Assembly: GCA_022650485.1 (NCBI GenBank)
Contig: JALCPP010000008.1
Coordinates: forward strand, 62,001 to 126,000
Length of the DNA stretch: 64,000 bases
Direction of reading: 5' to 3'
Source: Oscillospiraceae bacterium
GTDB lineage: Bacteria > Bacillota > Clostridia > Oscillospirales > Acutalibacteraceae
The notes under the pieces were generated by a model. It was not told the origin of the DNA. It saw only the letters and a program-made list of their open reading frames with translations, and made no database searches. Numbering within the stretch: position 1 is the first letter of the stretch; the number at the start of each line of letters is the position of its first letter. The position numbers and the translations under genes were made by a program. This document shows positions 25,531-34,113 of this stretch, one piece after another.

Positions 25531-25790
25531 TATGCTTTATTTGGCTCTACCACTGAAAGGTGATTTATTGTTGGTTACGGGTCTTCAGATGACCGCTTTT
25601 TATTTCAAAGAAATGCCTTGTGGTCATAAAAAAAGGACAAGCAGAGTCACCTTATGGACATTAAGCCCATATATCATCAAGATAGAAATGATATTTTGTT
25701 AATTTTCACAAAATTCAATGTGAAAATTTATCAGAAAGGTAGAACTGTACAAATTAGCATTGTATTTAAGAAAAAATGTGGTAGGATAAT

Positions 25791-25817
25791 AATTGGTTGT
25801 TAGTGGACCAACCAATT
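25791..25817. promoter_or_regulatory. Predicted FadR/GntR-type operator of the lactate operon
   Basis: Perfect inverted repeat AATTGGTTG (25791-25799) and CAACCAATT (25809-25817). It directly follows a -10-like TAGGATAAT, with TTGTAT (25760 area) as a possible -35. The core TTGGT...ACCAA is the kind of site bound by FadR-subfamily GntR regulators such as LldR. The likely binder is encoded at 32045-32743. Confidence 0.7.
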
Positions 25818-25888
25818 TTCAGGCGATTTTTATCGTCGATACTGTGCAATTTTTGGGGACGTATTGAAATTGAAGCGGAGGTGCTATC

Positions 25889-27163
25889 ATGTCAATTACC
25901 ATTCCTTTTGGCAAATCCGGAATGCCATTGCGCGCGGATCTGAGCGATGCTGAGATTCTGGAGTCACATGTAGGAGAACTGAAAGCCACCGATACGGAGG
26001 ACGGCTTGGTGCTCGCCGCTATGGCGCACCCGATTGATTCTCCCTGTCTGCGGGAGCTTGCCGTGGGTAAGAAGACCTGCACAATTATCATCAGCGACCA
26101 TACTCGTCCGGTTCCGAGCAAGCATATTTTACCTTTTATGCTGGCTGAGTTACGTGAAGGAAACCCCGATATTGACGTGACGCTGCTGGTAGCTACAGGC
26201 TTCCACCGCCCTACCACCAAAGAAGAACTGGTGGGCAAGGTAGGTCAGGAGATTGTGGACCGGGAAAAAATCGTGATACATAACAGTCGTGATCAGTCAA
26301 GCAACGTGCAGGTTGGGGTACTGCCTTCCGGCGCGGCGTGTGTGCTTGACAAAACAGCAGTGGAAGCGGATTTGCTTATTGCCGAAGGCTTTATCGAACC
26401 GCACTTTTTCGCGGGCTTTTCCGGCGGACGCAAGAGTGTCTTGCCGGGTGTCTGTGACCAGGTGACTGTGCTGGGTAATCACTGCTCCAAATTTATTGCT
26501 TCACCTTATGCGCGCACCGGTGTACTTGATGGTAACCCGTTGCATAACGATATGCTTGCCGCAGCCGAAATGGCACATCTGGCATATATCGTAAATGTAA
26601 TTATCGATGAGGATAAGCATGTTGTGGCTGCCTTTGCGGGCAATCCTGTTACGGCTCATCGGCAAGGGTGCGATCTGCTGCTTAAATACTGCCAGGTAAA
26701 ACCGAAACAGCGCGGCGATATCGTAATCTCCAGCAACGGCGGTTATCCTTTGGACCAGAACGTTTATCAAAGCGTGAAGGGCCTTACCGCGGCGGAGGCT
26801 GCGGCCGCGCCAGGCGCCGTACTTATTATGGTAACCTCTTGCAGCGACGGGCATGGTGGCGAGGGCTTTTACCATGCACTTAGGGACTGTGTTTCGCCGC
26901 AGCAGCTGACGGAACAGATTTTAGCGACTCCTCAGGACAAGACTAAGCCGGACCAGTGGGAGTTCCAGATCCTTTGCCGCATTTTGTGCAAATATCATGT
27001 TATTTTTGTTACAGATCCCGCACAGCGGAAGATCATTGAAGACATGAAAATGGCATGGGCACCTGATGTGGATACCGCATTGGAAGAAGCTCGCCGTTTG
27101 AAAGGCGCGGATGCTCACTTGGTTGCGATCCCGAACGGTATATCTGTTATGGTGCGCGAATAA
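25889..27163 (+). CDS. larA: Nickel-dependent lactate racemase
   Basis: 424 residues of the LarA (DUF2088) family. The four key residues of Lactobacillus plantarum LarA are present at a constant offset of two: H106 (GFHRPTT, catalytic), H172 (EPHFFAGFSGG, catalytic), K182 (GGRKSVLPG, attachment of the nickel-pincer cofactor) and H198 (GNHCS, nickel ligand). So it should interconvert L- and D-lactate (or another 2-hydroxyacid). The cofactor-making genes larB, larC and larE are not in this window. It is the first gene of the lactate operon, with GAAGCGGAGGTG before ATG 25889. Confidence 0.92.
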   Translation: MSITIPFGKSGMPLRADLSDAEILESHVGELKATDTEDGLVLAAMAHPIDSPCLRELAVGKKTCTIIISDHTRPVPSKHILPFMLAELREGNPDIDVTLLVATGFHRPTTKEELVGKVGQEIVDREKIVIHNSRDQSSNVQVGVLPSGAACVLDKTAVEADLLIAEGFIEPHFFAGFSGGRKSVLPGVCDQVTVLGNHCSKFIASPYARTGVLDGNPLHNDMLAAAEMAHLAYIVNVIIDEDKHVVAAFAGNPVTAHRQGCDLLLKYCQVKPKQRGDIVISSNGGYPLDQNVYQSVKGLTAAEAAAAPGAVLIMVTSCSDGHGGEGFYHALRDCVSPQQLTEQILATPQDKTKPDQWEFQILCRILCKYHVIFVTDPAQRKIIEDMKMAWAPDVDTALEEARRLKGADAHLVAIPNGISVMVRE

Positions 27164-27213
27164 GTCTAGCAACTTCAAAATATTTTAATTTTTGAATTTA
27201 GGGAGGATTTATT

Positions 27214-28635
27214 ATGGCAAGTTATAATCCGGTAACACCCGAAATTATTGCTGAGCTGGAAAAGGTAGCGCCCGGTCATGTTGTCACTGGTGCAGATGTA
27301 AACCCGGACTACTCTCGCGATGAAATGCCGATTTACGGGACCCGTATGCCTGATGTTTCTATTGACGTGCAGAGCACGGAAGAAGTTGCAGGCATTATGA
27401 AGCTGTGCTATGAGCACAATATTCCGGTTACAACCCGCGGCGCCGGCACCGGCTTGGTGGGCGGCTGCACTCCGGTTTGCGGCGGCGTGGTGATTTGCAC
27501 CATGCGTATGAACAAGATTCTGTCTTATGACCTTGAGAATTTTGCGGTTACGGTACAACCCGGCGTGCTGCTGCAGCAGCTGGCTGAGGATGCGCTGAAA
27601 CATGGTTGTATGTATCCGCCGGATCCGGGCGAAAAGATGGCTACTTTGGGCGGCAATGTTTCCACAAATGCCGGCGGTATGCGCGCGGTAAAGTATGGAT
27701 GCACCCGCGATTATGTTCGTGCGATGACAGTTGTGCTTCCGAATGGCGAAATTGCCCGCTTTGGTGCGACTGTATCCAAAACAAGTTCCGGTTACAGCTT
27801 AAAAGACCTGATGATTGGTTCTGAAGGTACTTTGGGTATTATCACGGAACTTACTTTAAAGCTTGTTCCGGCTCCGCAGGCTACTATAAGCTTGATGGCG
27901 CCGTTTGAAGATCTGGCGGCCTGCATTTCAACAGTGCCGAAGTTCTTTATGAAGCATTTCCGCCCGCAGGCTCTGGAGTTTTTCGAAAGAGAAATCCTGA
28001 TATCTTCCGAGGAATATCTCGGCAAGCAGGTTTTCCCGCGTAAGATCGAAGGAGCCGACGTTGGTGCTTATCTGCTGGTTACCTTTGACGGTGACTCGAT
28101 GGATGATCTCAATGATGTTGTTGAGCGTGCGTGTGAGATGCTGGTAGAAGAAGGCGCGATGGATGTTCTGGTGGCGGATACGGCACCGAAACTCAAAGAT
28201 ATCTGGGCGGCCCGTTCTTCCTTCCTGGAAGGCATCGAAGAGCAGACAAAACTGCTTGACGAGTGCGACGTCGTTGTGCCGGTGAACAAGATTGCTCCGT
28301 ATGTTGAGTATGTCAATGAGATCAAGAAGAACTATGATTTTGAAGTGAAGTACTTCGGTCATGCCGGTGACGGTAACTTACATATCTATGAATGCTCCGT
28401 GGATATGGAAAAAGCAGAGTTTGAGAAACAGGTCGAAGATTTCCTCAGTGCTATCTACAAAAAGACTATGGAATTCGGCGGCCAGATTTCCGGTGAGCAT
28501 GGTATTGGTTACGGCAAGGTACATTTCCTTGAACAGGCATTAGGTCCGGTTAATATGGAGCTGATGCGTGGTATTAAACAGGTGTTTGATCCGAAGCAGA
28601 TTCTGAACCCCGGTAAGGTGTGCATGAAGCTGTAA
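27214..28635 (+). CDS. FAD-dependent lactate dehydrogenase, GlcD/LctD type
   Basis: 473 residues. An FAD-binding PCMH domain (VTTRGAGTGLVGGCTPVCGG near 72-91, then ATLGGNVSTNAGGMRAVKYG and SEGTLGIITE) is followed by the C-terminal substrate domain with GHAGDGNLH, SGEHGIGYGK and the closing KQILNPGKV. This is the D-lactate/glycolate dehydrogenase family; with adjacent etfB and etfA it fits the electron-bifurcating LctBCD lactate dehydrogenase described in Acetobacterium, in which NAD+ is the final acceptor. LarA would supply the D-isomer. AGGGAGG before ATG 27214. Confidence 0.92.
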   Translation: MASYNPVTPEIIAELEKVAPGHVVTGADVNPDYSRDEMPIYGTRMPDVSIDVQSTEEVAGIMKLCYEHNIPVTTRGAGTGLVGGCTPVCGGVVICTMRMNKILSYDLENFAVTVQPGVLLQQLAEDALKHGCMYPPDPGEKMATLGGNVSTNAGGMRAVKYGCTRDYVRAMTVVLPNGEIARFGATVSKTSSGYSLKDLMIGSEGTLGIITELTLKLVPAPQATISLMAPFEDLAACISTVPKFFMKHFRPQALEFFEREILISSEEYLGKQVFPRKIEGADVGAYLLVTFDGDSMDDLNDVVERACEMLVEEGAMDVLVADTAPKLKDIWAARSSFLEGIEEQTKLLDECDVVVPVNKIAPYVEYVNEIKKNYDFEVKYFGHAGDGNLHIYECSVDMEKAEFEKQVEDFLSAIYKKTMEFGGQISGEHGIGYGKVHFLEQALGPVNMELMRGIKQVFDPKQILNPGKVCMKL

Positions 28636-28667
28636 GGAAAGATAATAGTTTGCAAAGGAGTAAAAAT

Positions 28668-29474
28668 ATGGATATTCTGGTATGTGTCAAGCAGGTACCG
28701 GACACAACTGAAATTAAGATCGATCCGGTTACCAACACCCTGGTGCGCGACGGCGTGCCAAGCATTGTTAACCCATTTGACGGTTACGCTGTAGAAGCAG
28801 CCGCCCGAATTAAAGACAACGCGCCGGACACAAGGATTGTGGTTCTTTCCATGGGTCCGCCGCAGGCTGAGGCTGCCCTGCGTGAGTGTTTGGCCATTGC
28901 GGCTGACAAAGCCTATTTGGTAACGGATAGGAAGTTTGGAGGGTCCGATACGCTGGCTACCAGTTATATCCTGAGCAAGGCAATCGCGAAGGTAGAAGAA
29001 CTGGAAGGCAAGAAATTCGATGCAATCTTCTGCGGCAAGCAGGCTATTGATGGCGATACCGCTCAGGTTGGCCCGGAAATGGCTGAACATTTGGACTATC
29101 CGCAGGTAACATATGCGCTGGAGGCAGCCGTTGAGGGTGAAGATCTTCATGTAACCCGCGAGACGGAAGACGGCAAGGAAATTATGGGAGTAAAAATGCC
29201 TTGTTTGGTTACTTTTACAAAGCCTTCTTATGACCCCCGTTTCCCCACTATCAAGCGTAAGATGAAGGCGCGTAAAGCGGAAATTACTCACCTGACTACA
29301 GCTGAGCTGACAAACATCGATTTGACGCACGTCGGTCTGAAGGGTTCCCCAACCAGGGTTAAACGCACATTTGTGCCGCCACGCAAAGAAGCAGGCGTTG
29401 TGATTAAAGAAGAGACCGGCGAGGCGTCCGCCCAGAAGCTGTATGAGCTGCTGAGCAAAGCGCATGTGATTTGA
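28668..29474 (+). CDS. etfB: Electron transfer flavoprotein beta subunit
   Basis: 268 residues: MDILVCVKQVPDTTEIKIDP, NPFDGYAVEAA, SMGPPQAEAALRECLAIAAD and FCGKQAIDGDTAQVGP, all hallmarks of EtfB, including the nucleotide-binding pocket. It forms a heterodimer with EtfA to shuttle electrons between flavoenzymes; bifurcating versions bind FAD in this subunit. The start is ATG 28668 with AAAGGAG; an upstream in-frame ATG overlaps the dehydrogenase gene. Confidence 0.95.
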   Translation: MDILVCVKQVPDTTEIKIDPVTNTLVRDGVPSIVNPFDGYAVEAAARIKDNAPDTRIVVLSMGPPQAEAALRECLAIAADKAYLVTDRKFGGSDTLATSYILSKAIAKVEELEGKKFDAIFCGKQAIDGDTAQVGPEMAEHLDYPQVTYALEAAVEGEDLHVTRETEDGKEIMGVKMPCLVTFTKPSYDPRFPTIKRKMKARKAEITHLTTAELTNIDLTHVGLKGSPTRVKRTFVPPRKEAGVVIKEETGEASAQKLYELLSKAHVI

Positions 29475-29490
29475 AAGAGAGGCATCGGAA

Positions 29491-30495
29491 ATGGAAAGTA
29501 AGAGCAAAGATTTGTGGGTGCTGTGCGAAACAAATGAAGACGGCACCGCAAAAAATATTGGAGTTGAATTACTAAATCCCGGCCGTCGCCTGGCTGACAA
29601 ACAGGGCGGCAAGTTAGTATCTGTCGTTATCGGTTACAAGACGGATGCAGCCGTGAAAGACGTGAGTACTCACGGGGCGGATCAGGTGATCGTGGTTGAC
29701 AGCGAAGAATTCCAGCGTTATTCTACGGATGCTTATGTTGCGGCGCTGGCACATCTGCTTGAAAAATATGCACCTACCAGCATGCTGATCGGCGCTACGC
29801 CGAACGGCCGCGATCTTGGGCCTCGTCTGTCCTGCCATTTGGGCACTGGTTTGACCGCTGACTGTACTGCTTTGGATATTGATGAGGACAGTGGAAATAT
29901 TGCGTGGACCCGTCCGGCGTTTGGCGGCAATCTGATGGCAGTTATTCTTTGCCCGGATCACCGTCCGCAGCTTGGTACGGTACGCCCCGGCGTTTTCAAA
30001 AAGCCTGAGGCCGGCGAAGACAAAGCGGAGGTTATCCGTGAAGATTTCCACGTGGAAGCGTGTAAGATTCGCACTTCTTTGCTGCAGGTAATTCGTGAAG
30101 AAGGCGGAGAAGTAGTAGACCTTGAGGGTGCTGATATTATCGTTTCCGGCGGCCGTGGTGTTGGCGGTCCGGAAGGCTTTGGTGTGATTCGCGATTTGGC
30201 GGATGCATTGGGCGCTACTGTTGGTGCATCCCGTGCCGCAGTGGATGAAGGATGGATCAGTCATGCTCATCAGGTTGGTCAGACCGGTAAAACGGTTGGA
30301 CCGAAGCTCTATATTGCATGTGGTATTTCCGGTGCAATTCAGCATCTGGCCGGCATGAGTTCGTCAGATGTAATCGTTGCAATTAATAAGGACCCGGAAG
30401 CACCAATTTTCTCTGTCGCAGATTATGGCATTGTTGGTAAAATTTCTGAAGTAGTACCCGCACTGACTGCTGAGATCAATAAGGCAAAAGCCTAA
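29491..30495 (+). CDS. etfA: Electron transfer flavoprotein alpha subunit
   Basis: 334 residues: an N-terminal alpha/beta domain, then the FAD domain with VSGGRGVGGPEGF, SRAAVDEGWISHAHQVGQTGKTVGPKLY and GISGAIQHLAGM. There is no N-terminal ferredoxin-like extension of the kind seen in some bifurcating EtfA proteins, so it is of the size found with butyryl-CoA dehydrogenase. It follows etfB by 16 bases and precedes an acyl-CoA dehydrogenase by 32, and may serve both flavoenzymes. Confidence 0.95.
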   Translation: MESKSKDLWVLCETNEDGTAKNIGVELLNPGRRLADKQGGKLVSVVIGYKTDAAVKDVSTHGADQVIVVDSEEFQRYSTDAYVAALAHLLEKYAPTSMLIGATPNGRDLGPRLSCHLGTGLTADCTALDIDEDSGNIAWTRPAFGGNLMAVILCPDHRPQLGTVRPGVFKKPEAGEDKAEVIREDFHVEACKIRTSLLQVIREEGGEVVDLEGADIIVSGGRGVGGPEGFGVIRDLADALGATVGASRAAVDEGWISHAHQVGQTGKTVGPKLYIACGISGAIQHLAGMSSSDVIVAINKDPEAPIFSVADYGIVGKISEVVPALTAEINKAKA

Positions 30496-30527
30496 AATCT
30501 AATAGACAAGAAAAGGAGTTTTTCAAC

Positions 30528-31670
30528 ATGAATTTCAAGTTTACCGCTGAAGAGCAGGATGTCCTGGATATGCTGCATGATTTCTGCGAAAAGTCAGTTG
30601 CACCGCTAGCTGCAGAAATTGATGAGCAGGAGAGATTCCCTGAGGAGACTTGGCATGCGTTCGCTGATATGGGTATTATGGGTATGACTTATCCCGAAGA
30701 AGTGGGCGGCGCTGGCATGAGCTATCTATCTTATATTGCCGCTGTTGAAGAAATTTCCAAGCACTGTGCAACGACCGGTACGATGTTGTCCGCACATTCT
30801 TCTCTGTGCACTTGGCCGATTTATACATTCGGCACGGAAGAGCAGAAGAAGAAATACATGACGGCTTTGTGCTCTGGTGAAAGACTGGGCGCCTTTGCTT
30901 TAACAGAGCCGGGCGCAGGTACAGACTCCGCCATGCAGCGTACGGTTGCCGAAGATAAAGGCGACTATTGGCTGCTGAATGGTTCCAAGGTTTTTATCAC
31001 GAATGCCGATTTCGCAACGATCTATGTTGTTTTTGCAATGACTGATAAGAGCAAGGGAACTCATGGTATTTCTGCATTTATCGTTGAGAAGGGGACCCCT
31101 GGGTTCCGCATTGGCACCCATGAAAAGAAAATGGGTATTCGCGGTTCCAATACATGTGAGTTGATCTTTGAAGACTGCAAGGTTCCGAAAGAGAACCTGC
31201 TGGGTGAAGTTGGCAAGGGCTTTAAAGTTGCCATGCTGACACTGGACGGCGGCCGTATCGGTATTGCTGCTCAGGCTACAGGAATTGCTCAGGGATGTAT
31301 TGACCAGACCGTTCCTTACATTTCTCAGCGCATTCAGTTCGGTAAACGGATCAGCCAGTTCCAGAATACGCAGTTCGAAATGGCAAATATGCAGACGCAT
31401 GTTGATGCTGCTCGTATGCTGACATATCGTGCGGCGCAGGCCAAACAGGACGGCGACAGATATTCTCATCTGGCTGCAATGGCGAAACTTTATGCTTCTG
31501 ACACAGCCAGTGATGTTACTCGTCGCTGCCTGCAGCTGGTTGGCGGATATGGTTACACCCGTGACTATCCGTTTGAGCGTATGATGCGTGATGCCAAGAT
31601 CACCGAGATCTATGAAGGCACCAGCGAAGTTCAGCGTATGGTTATCGCCGGTTGGATGGGCGTTAAATAA
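30528..31670 (+). CDS. Short-chain acyl-CoA dehydrogenase (butyryl-CoA dehydrogenase type)
   Basis: 380 residues, full-length. Signature ALTEPGAGTDS binds the flavin/substrate; the catalytic base is the glutamate in EIYEGTSE (E363), the position used in butyryl-CoA dehydrogenases. In fermenting Clostridia such enzymes reduce crotonyl-CoA (or acryloyl-CoA) using EtfAB. Position as last gene of the larA/dehydrogenase/etfBA operon links lactate oxidation to acyl-CoA reduction. The exact chain length cannot be read from sequence by eye. AAAGGAG before ATG 30528; followed by a terminator. Confidence 0.92.
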   Translation: MNFKFTAEEQDVLDMLHDFCEKSVAPLAAEIDEQERFPEETWHAFADMGIMGMTYPEEVGGAGMSYLSYIAAVEEISKHCATTGTMLSAHSSLCTWPIYTFGTEEQKKKYMTALCSGERLGAFALTEPGAGTDSAMQRTVAEDKGDYWLLNGSKVFITNADFATIYVVFAMTDKSKGTHGISAFIVEKGTPGFRIGTHEKKMGIRGSNTCELIFEDCKVPKENLLGEVGKGFKVAMLTLDGGRIGIAAQATGIAQGCIDQTVPYISQRIQFGKRISQFQNTQFEMANMQTHVDAARMLTYRAAQAKQDGDRYSHLAAMAKLYASDTASDVTRRCLQLVGGYGYTRDYPFERMMRDAKITEIYEGTSEVQRMVIAGWMGVK

Positions 31671-31704
31671 TAGAATTACTCCCTTTTTTGTCCATGACCA
31701 CAGT

Positions 31705-31740
31705 AAGCCGCCGTCTGGTTTCCAGTCGGCGGTTTGTTGT
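31705..31740 (+). terminator. Terminator of the lactate operon
   Basis: AAGCCGCCG-TCTGG-TTT-CCAG-T-CGGCGGTTT: a long near-perfect stem followed by TTTGTTGT. The stretch 31741-32044 up to the regulator gene is AT-rich and shows no gene. Confidence 0.85.
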
Positions 31741-32044
31741 ATATTAAAGTTTGAGATGATCGATATGGCATACAGGTTTATTTCTCTTTTTGGCTAAGTA
31801 ACACTTTGGGCAGTCTAATGATCATTGGAAGGCAGGCGATACGGCCAAAGGAATGAAGTTGTTTGCGTTGTGATAATAGGGAAAAGAAATTTAGCAATTA
31901 TTTTAAAACATTTTTTAAAAGAACTGGTCAGATCAAAATTACTAGATAAAATTATATCATTTTATCTTTTTCATTGCCGTTTTGTTGAAAGAGACATAAT
32001 AAAATATCTAATGACATATAGCTTAGCTGCAAGGAGATAGTTTC

Positions 32045-32743
32045 ATGTGTGAAAAATCAGAAACCAGCGCAAAAGCCTATGAGCGGGTCGTAAATTATAT
32101 TCGGCATGAAATTCGGCGCGGAAACCTGAAGTGCAGGGAACGGCTGCCGTCTGAACGAGATTTGGCAGATATGCTTGGTGTCAGCCGAAATTCTGTTCGA
32201 GAAGCGATGCGCACTTTGAGCCTGATGGGCTTTATTTCCAGTGTGCATGGAGTGGGAAACTTTGTATCTTGCGATTTGGAACAGAATTTAAGTGAAACAT
32301 TGAGTATGATGCTTATGATGGGAGAGACCAATTATTTGCAGGTCAGCCAGCTGCGCAGGGGCTTGGAGTCTGAAACGGCGCGCTTAGCGGCCACGCGTAT
32401 TCTGCCAAGGCAAATATCAAAACTGGAGGATCTAGCCTGCCGAATTAGAGCAGAAACAAGCTCTGAAAAGGGCTCTCGGCTTGACCAGGAATTTCATGCG
32501 CTTCTCTGTGAAGCAGCTGGCAATAAATTGATCTATGCTCTTTTTATGGCTATGATTACGACCATCAATGATTTTATCAGTACCATGTATGCTCGTATCG
32601 TGAAAGATGAGAGACAGGCGGATCAATTATATGTGGCACATGAACAGCTGGTGGATGCCTTAAGCCGTCATGATGAGGATGGTGCGGTACGGGCAATCCA
32701 ATATCATTTTCAGATTGTCGACGATGCGATCGAGCGTTTATAA
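32045..32743 (+). CDS. FadR-subfamily GntR regulator (lactate-responsive, LldR-like)
   Basis: 232 residues: an N-terminal winged helix (IRRGNLKCRERLPSERDLADMLGVSRNSVREAMRTLSLMGFISS) typical of GntR proteins and an all-helical FCD ligand domain (RRGLESETARLAATRI; DQEFHALLCEAAGNKL; HEQLVDALSRHDEDGAVRAIQYHF). FCD domains bind small carboxylates through a metal; LldR and LutR members sense lactate. It lies just downstream of the lactate operon and likely binds the palindrome at 25791-25817. AAGGAG before ATG 32045. Confidence 0.9.
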   Translation: MCEKSETSAKAYERVVNYIRHEIRRGNLKCRERLPSERDLADMLGVSRNSVREAMRTLSLMGFISSVHGVGNFVSCDLEQNLSETLSMMLMMGETNYLQVSQLRRGLESETARLAATRILPRQISKLEDLACRIRAETSSEKGSRLDQEFHALLCEAAGNKLIYALFMAMITTINDFISTMYARIVKDERQADQLYVAHEQLVDALSRHDEDGAVRAIQYHFQIVDDAIERL

Positions 32744-32832
32744 ATAGTTGTTTTAATAGAAATATGAACAATAACCAAAAGACGACATCATGAGCCGAAA
32801 TTTCGTTTGGCAAAAACAAATATAGCAAAAAG

Positions 32833-32865
32833 CCTCCAATTATTGAAAATAACTACAATTGGAGG
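32833..32865 (-). terminator. Terminator of the module B regulator
   Basis: CCTCCAATT and AATTGGAGG form a perfect 9-base stem; on the minus strand it is followed by CTTTTTGC, so it suits the RpiR gene ending at 33011. Confidence 0.6.
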
Positions 32866-32924
32866 AATGTGTATTGATACATTTATTTGAAATGAGAACA
32901 TAGCAGCAAATTACATTATCATGA

Positions 32925-32959
32925 GCGGCTTCATCTTGAGGGATGAGCCGCATTTTTTT
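32925..32959 (+). terminator. Terminator of the GntR gene
   Basis: GCGGCT(T)CATC pairs with GATGAGCCGC and is followed by seven Ts on the plus strand. Confidence 0.75.
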
Positions 32960-33010
32960 GATTTTGCCACACAATATTTCTGTCATCTGTACGGTGTGGG
33001 GGGGGACAAG

Positions 33011-33910
33011 TCAATGGTCGCCGTCGAAAAAGTTGTCTGTTTTTTCTTTTGTGTTGATGAAATGGACGACTTCCCGTGAACGGTATACCAGCTCGTCATA
33101 ATCAGAACCCATTTCCAGAACGACACCGGAAGCGATGAGATTGAGCATTTCCATTGGCTGAGATAGCGAGTTATAGAATACCTTTGTCTTTGTATCACAG
33201 AAAAAGTTGAGGCTGTTTTTTGTGACGGCCGGGGAATTTTTGCTATCCGTGATGGCGGTTACCGTTGCTCCTGTGTGTTCGGCATAATTTACCACGTCAC
33301 GTACGGTCATATAGTAACGGGGAAAATCGATGACAATTACATTGTCCCCTTTGCGCAGCTTTAAAAGACTGGACTGCACGGTGTTCAGATCTTCCAAGGG
33401 TACCATCAGAACATTTTCGATTAATGGATTTAAACGGCGCAGCAGAAAGTTGAGTAAAACACAGGAAAGACCCTGCCCACAGATCAATACGGTTTTCGCC
33501 TCTAAAATGTGTCTTGCTGCCAGAAGAATGTTTTCCGGCTGAATCGAATCGTAAAATTTTTCGCTTCTTTCATGAGAATCGTGGCAGATGTCAATCAGTG
33601 TGGCAAGATTGCTGCCCTGTTGGGAAGCCGGAAGAATCATTGGAAAATTACTGGCTTTCAGAACATTTTCCATCAGGCTTTCCATATGAGTGCGAAATGC
33701 TTTTTTCAGCTCTACAAAACTTTCAAATCCAAGCCGCTTGCACATGCGCAGAATCGTTACTTGTGAAGTGTTTGTTCGCCGGCTTAGCTCTTTGAGCGAA
33801 ATGTAGCATACACTTTCGGGATTGGCCAAAAGTGTATCGACAAGCTCTTTTTGCTTTCGGGTGAGGTTATGATAATTTTTATTGATATTTTGAAAGGAAT
33901 CGTGTTCCAT
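33011..33910 (-). CDS. RpiR/MurR-family transcriptional regulator (module B)
   Basis: 299 residues with the same two-domain plan as the 15790-16665 protein: HTH (YHNLTRKQKELVDTLLANPESVCYISLKELSRRTNTSQVTILRMCKRLGF) and SIS domain (AKTVLICGQGLSCVLLNFLLRRL; GDNVIVIDFPRYYMTVRD; GATVTAITDSKN). The two are strongly alike over the HTH, pointing to duplication. It is divergent from the M20 dipeptidase gene that heads module B and presumably controls it. Members of this family often sense amino-sugar phosphates, which would suit muropeptide use. Confidence 0.9.
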   Translation of the reverse strand: MEHDSFQNINKNYHNLTRKQKELVDTLLANPESVCYISLKELSRRTNTSQVTILRMCKRLGFESFVELKKAFRTHMESLMENVLKASNFPMILPASQQGSNLATLIDICHDSHERSEKFYDSIQPENILLAARHILEAKTVLICGQGLSCVLLNFLLRRLNPLIENVLMVPLEDLNTVQSSLLKLRKGDNVIVIDFPRYYMTVRDVVNYAEHTGATVTAITDSKNSPAVTKNSLNFFCDTKTKVFYNSLSQPMEMLNLIASGVVLEMGSDYDELVYRSREVVHFINTKEKTDNFFDGDH

Positions 33911-34113
33911 ATTGACTGATCATCGCCTTTTGTACTGTTATTTTTCACCAGTGTCATTATATCAGAAAGTGTGGGAAAAAGAAAGAATGCGGCGCCAATA
34001 GTCAGATGCAAATCAATTTGAAAAGATTTTGCAAAATGAATCGTGAATGTGTTAAAATATCTCAGTACAGAAGTGTTCTGTTCAAAAAATTGATTACATA
34101 AGGAGCAATAGAG

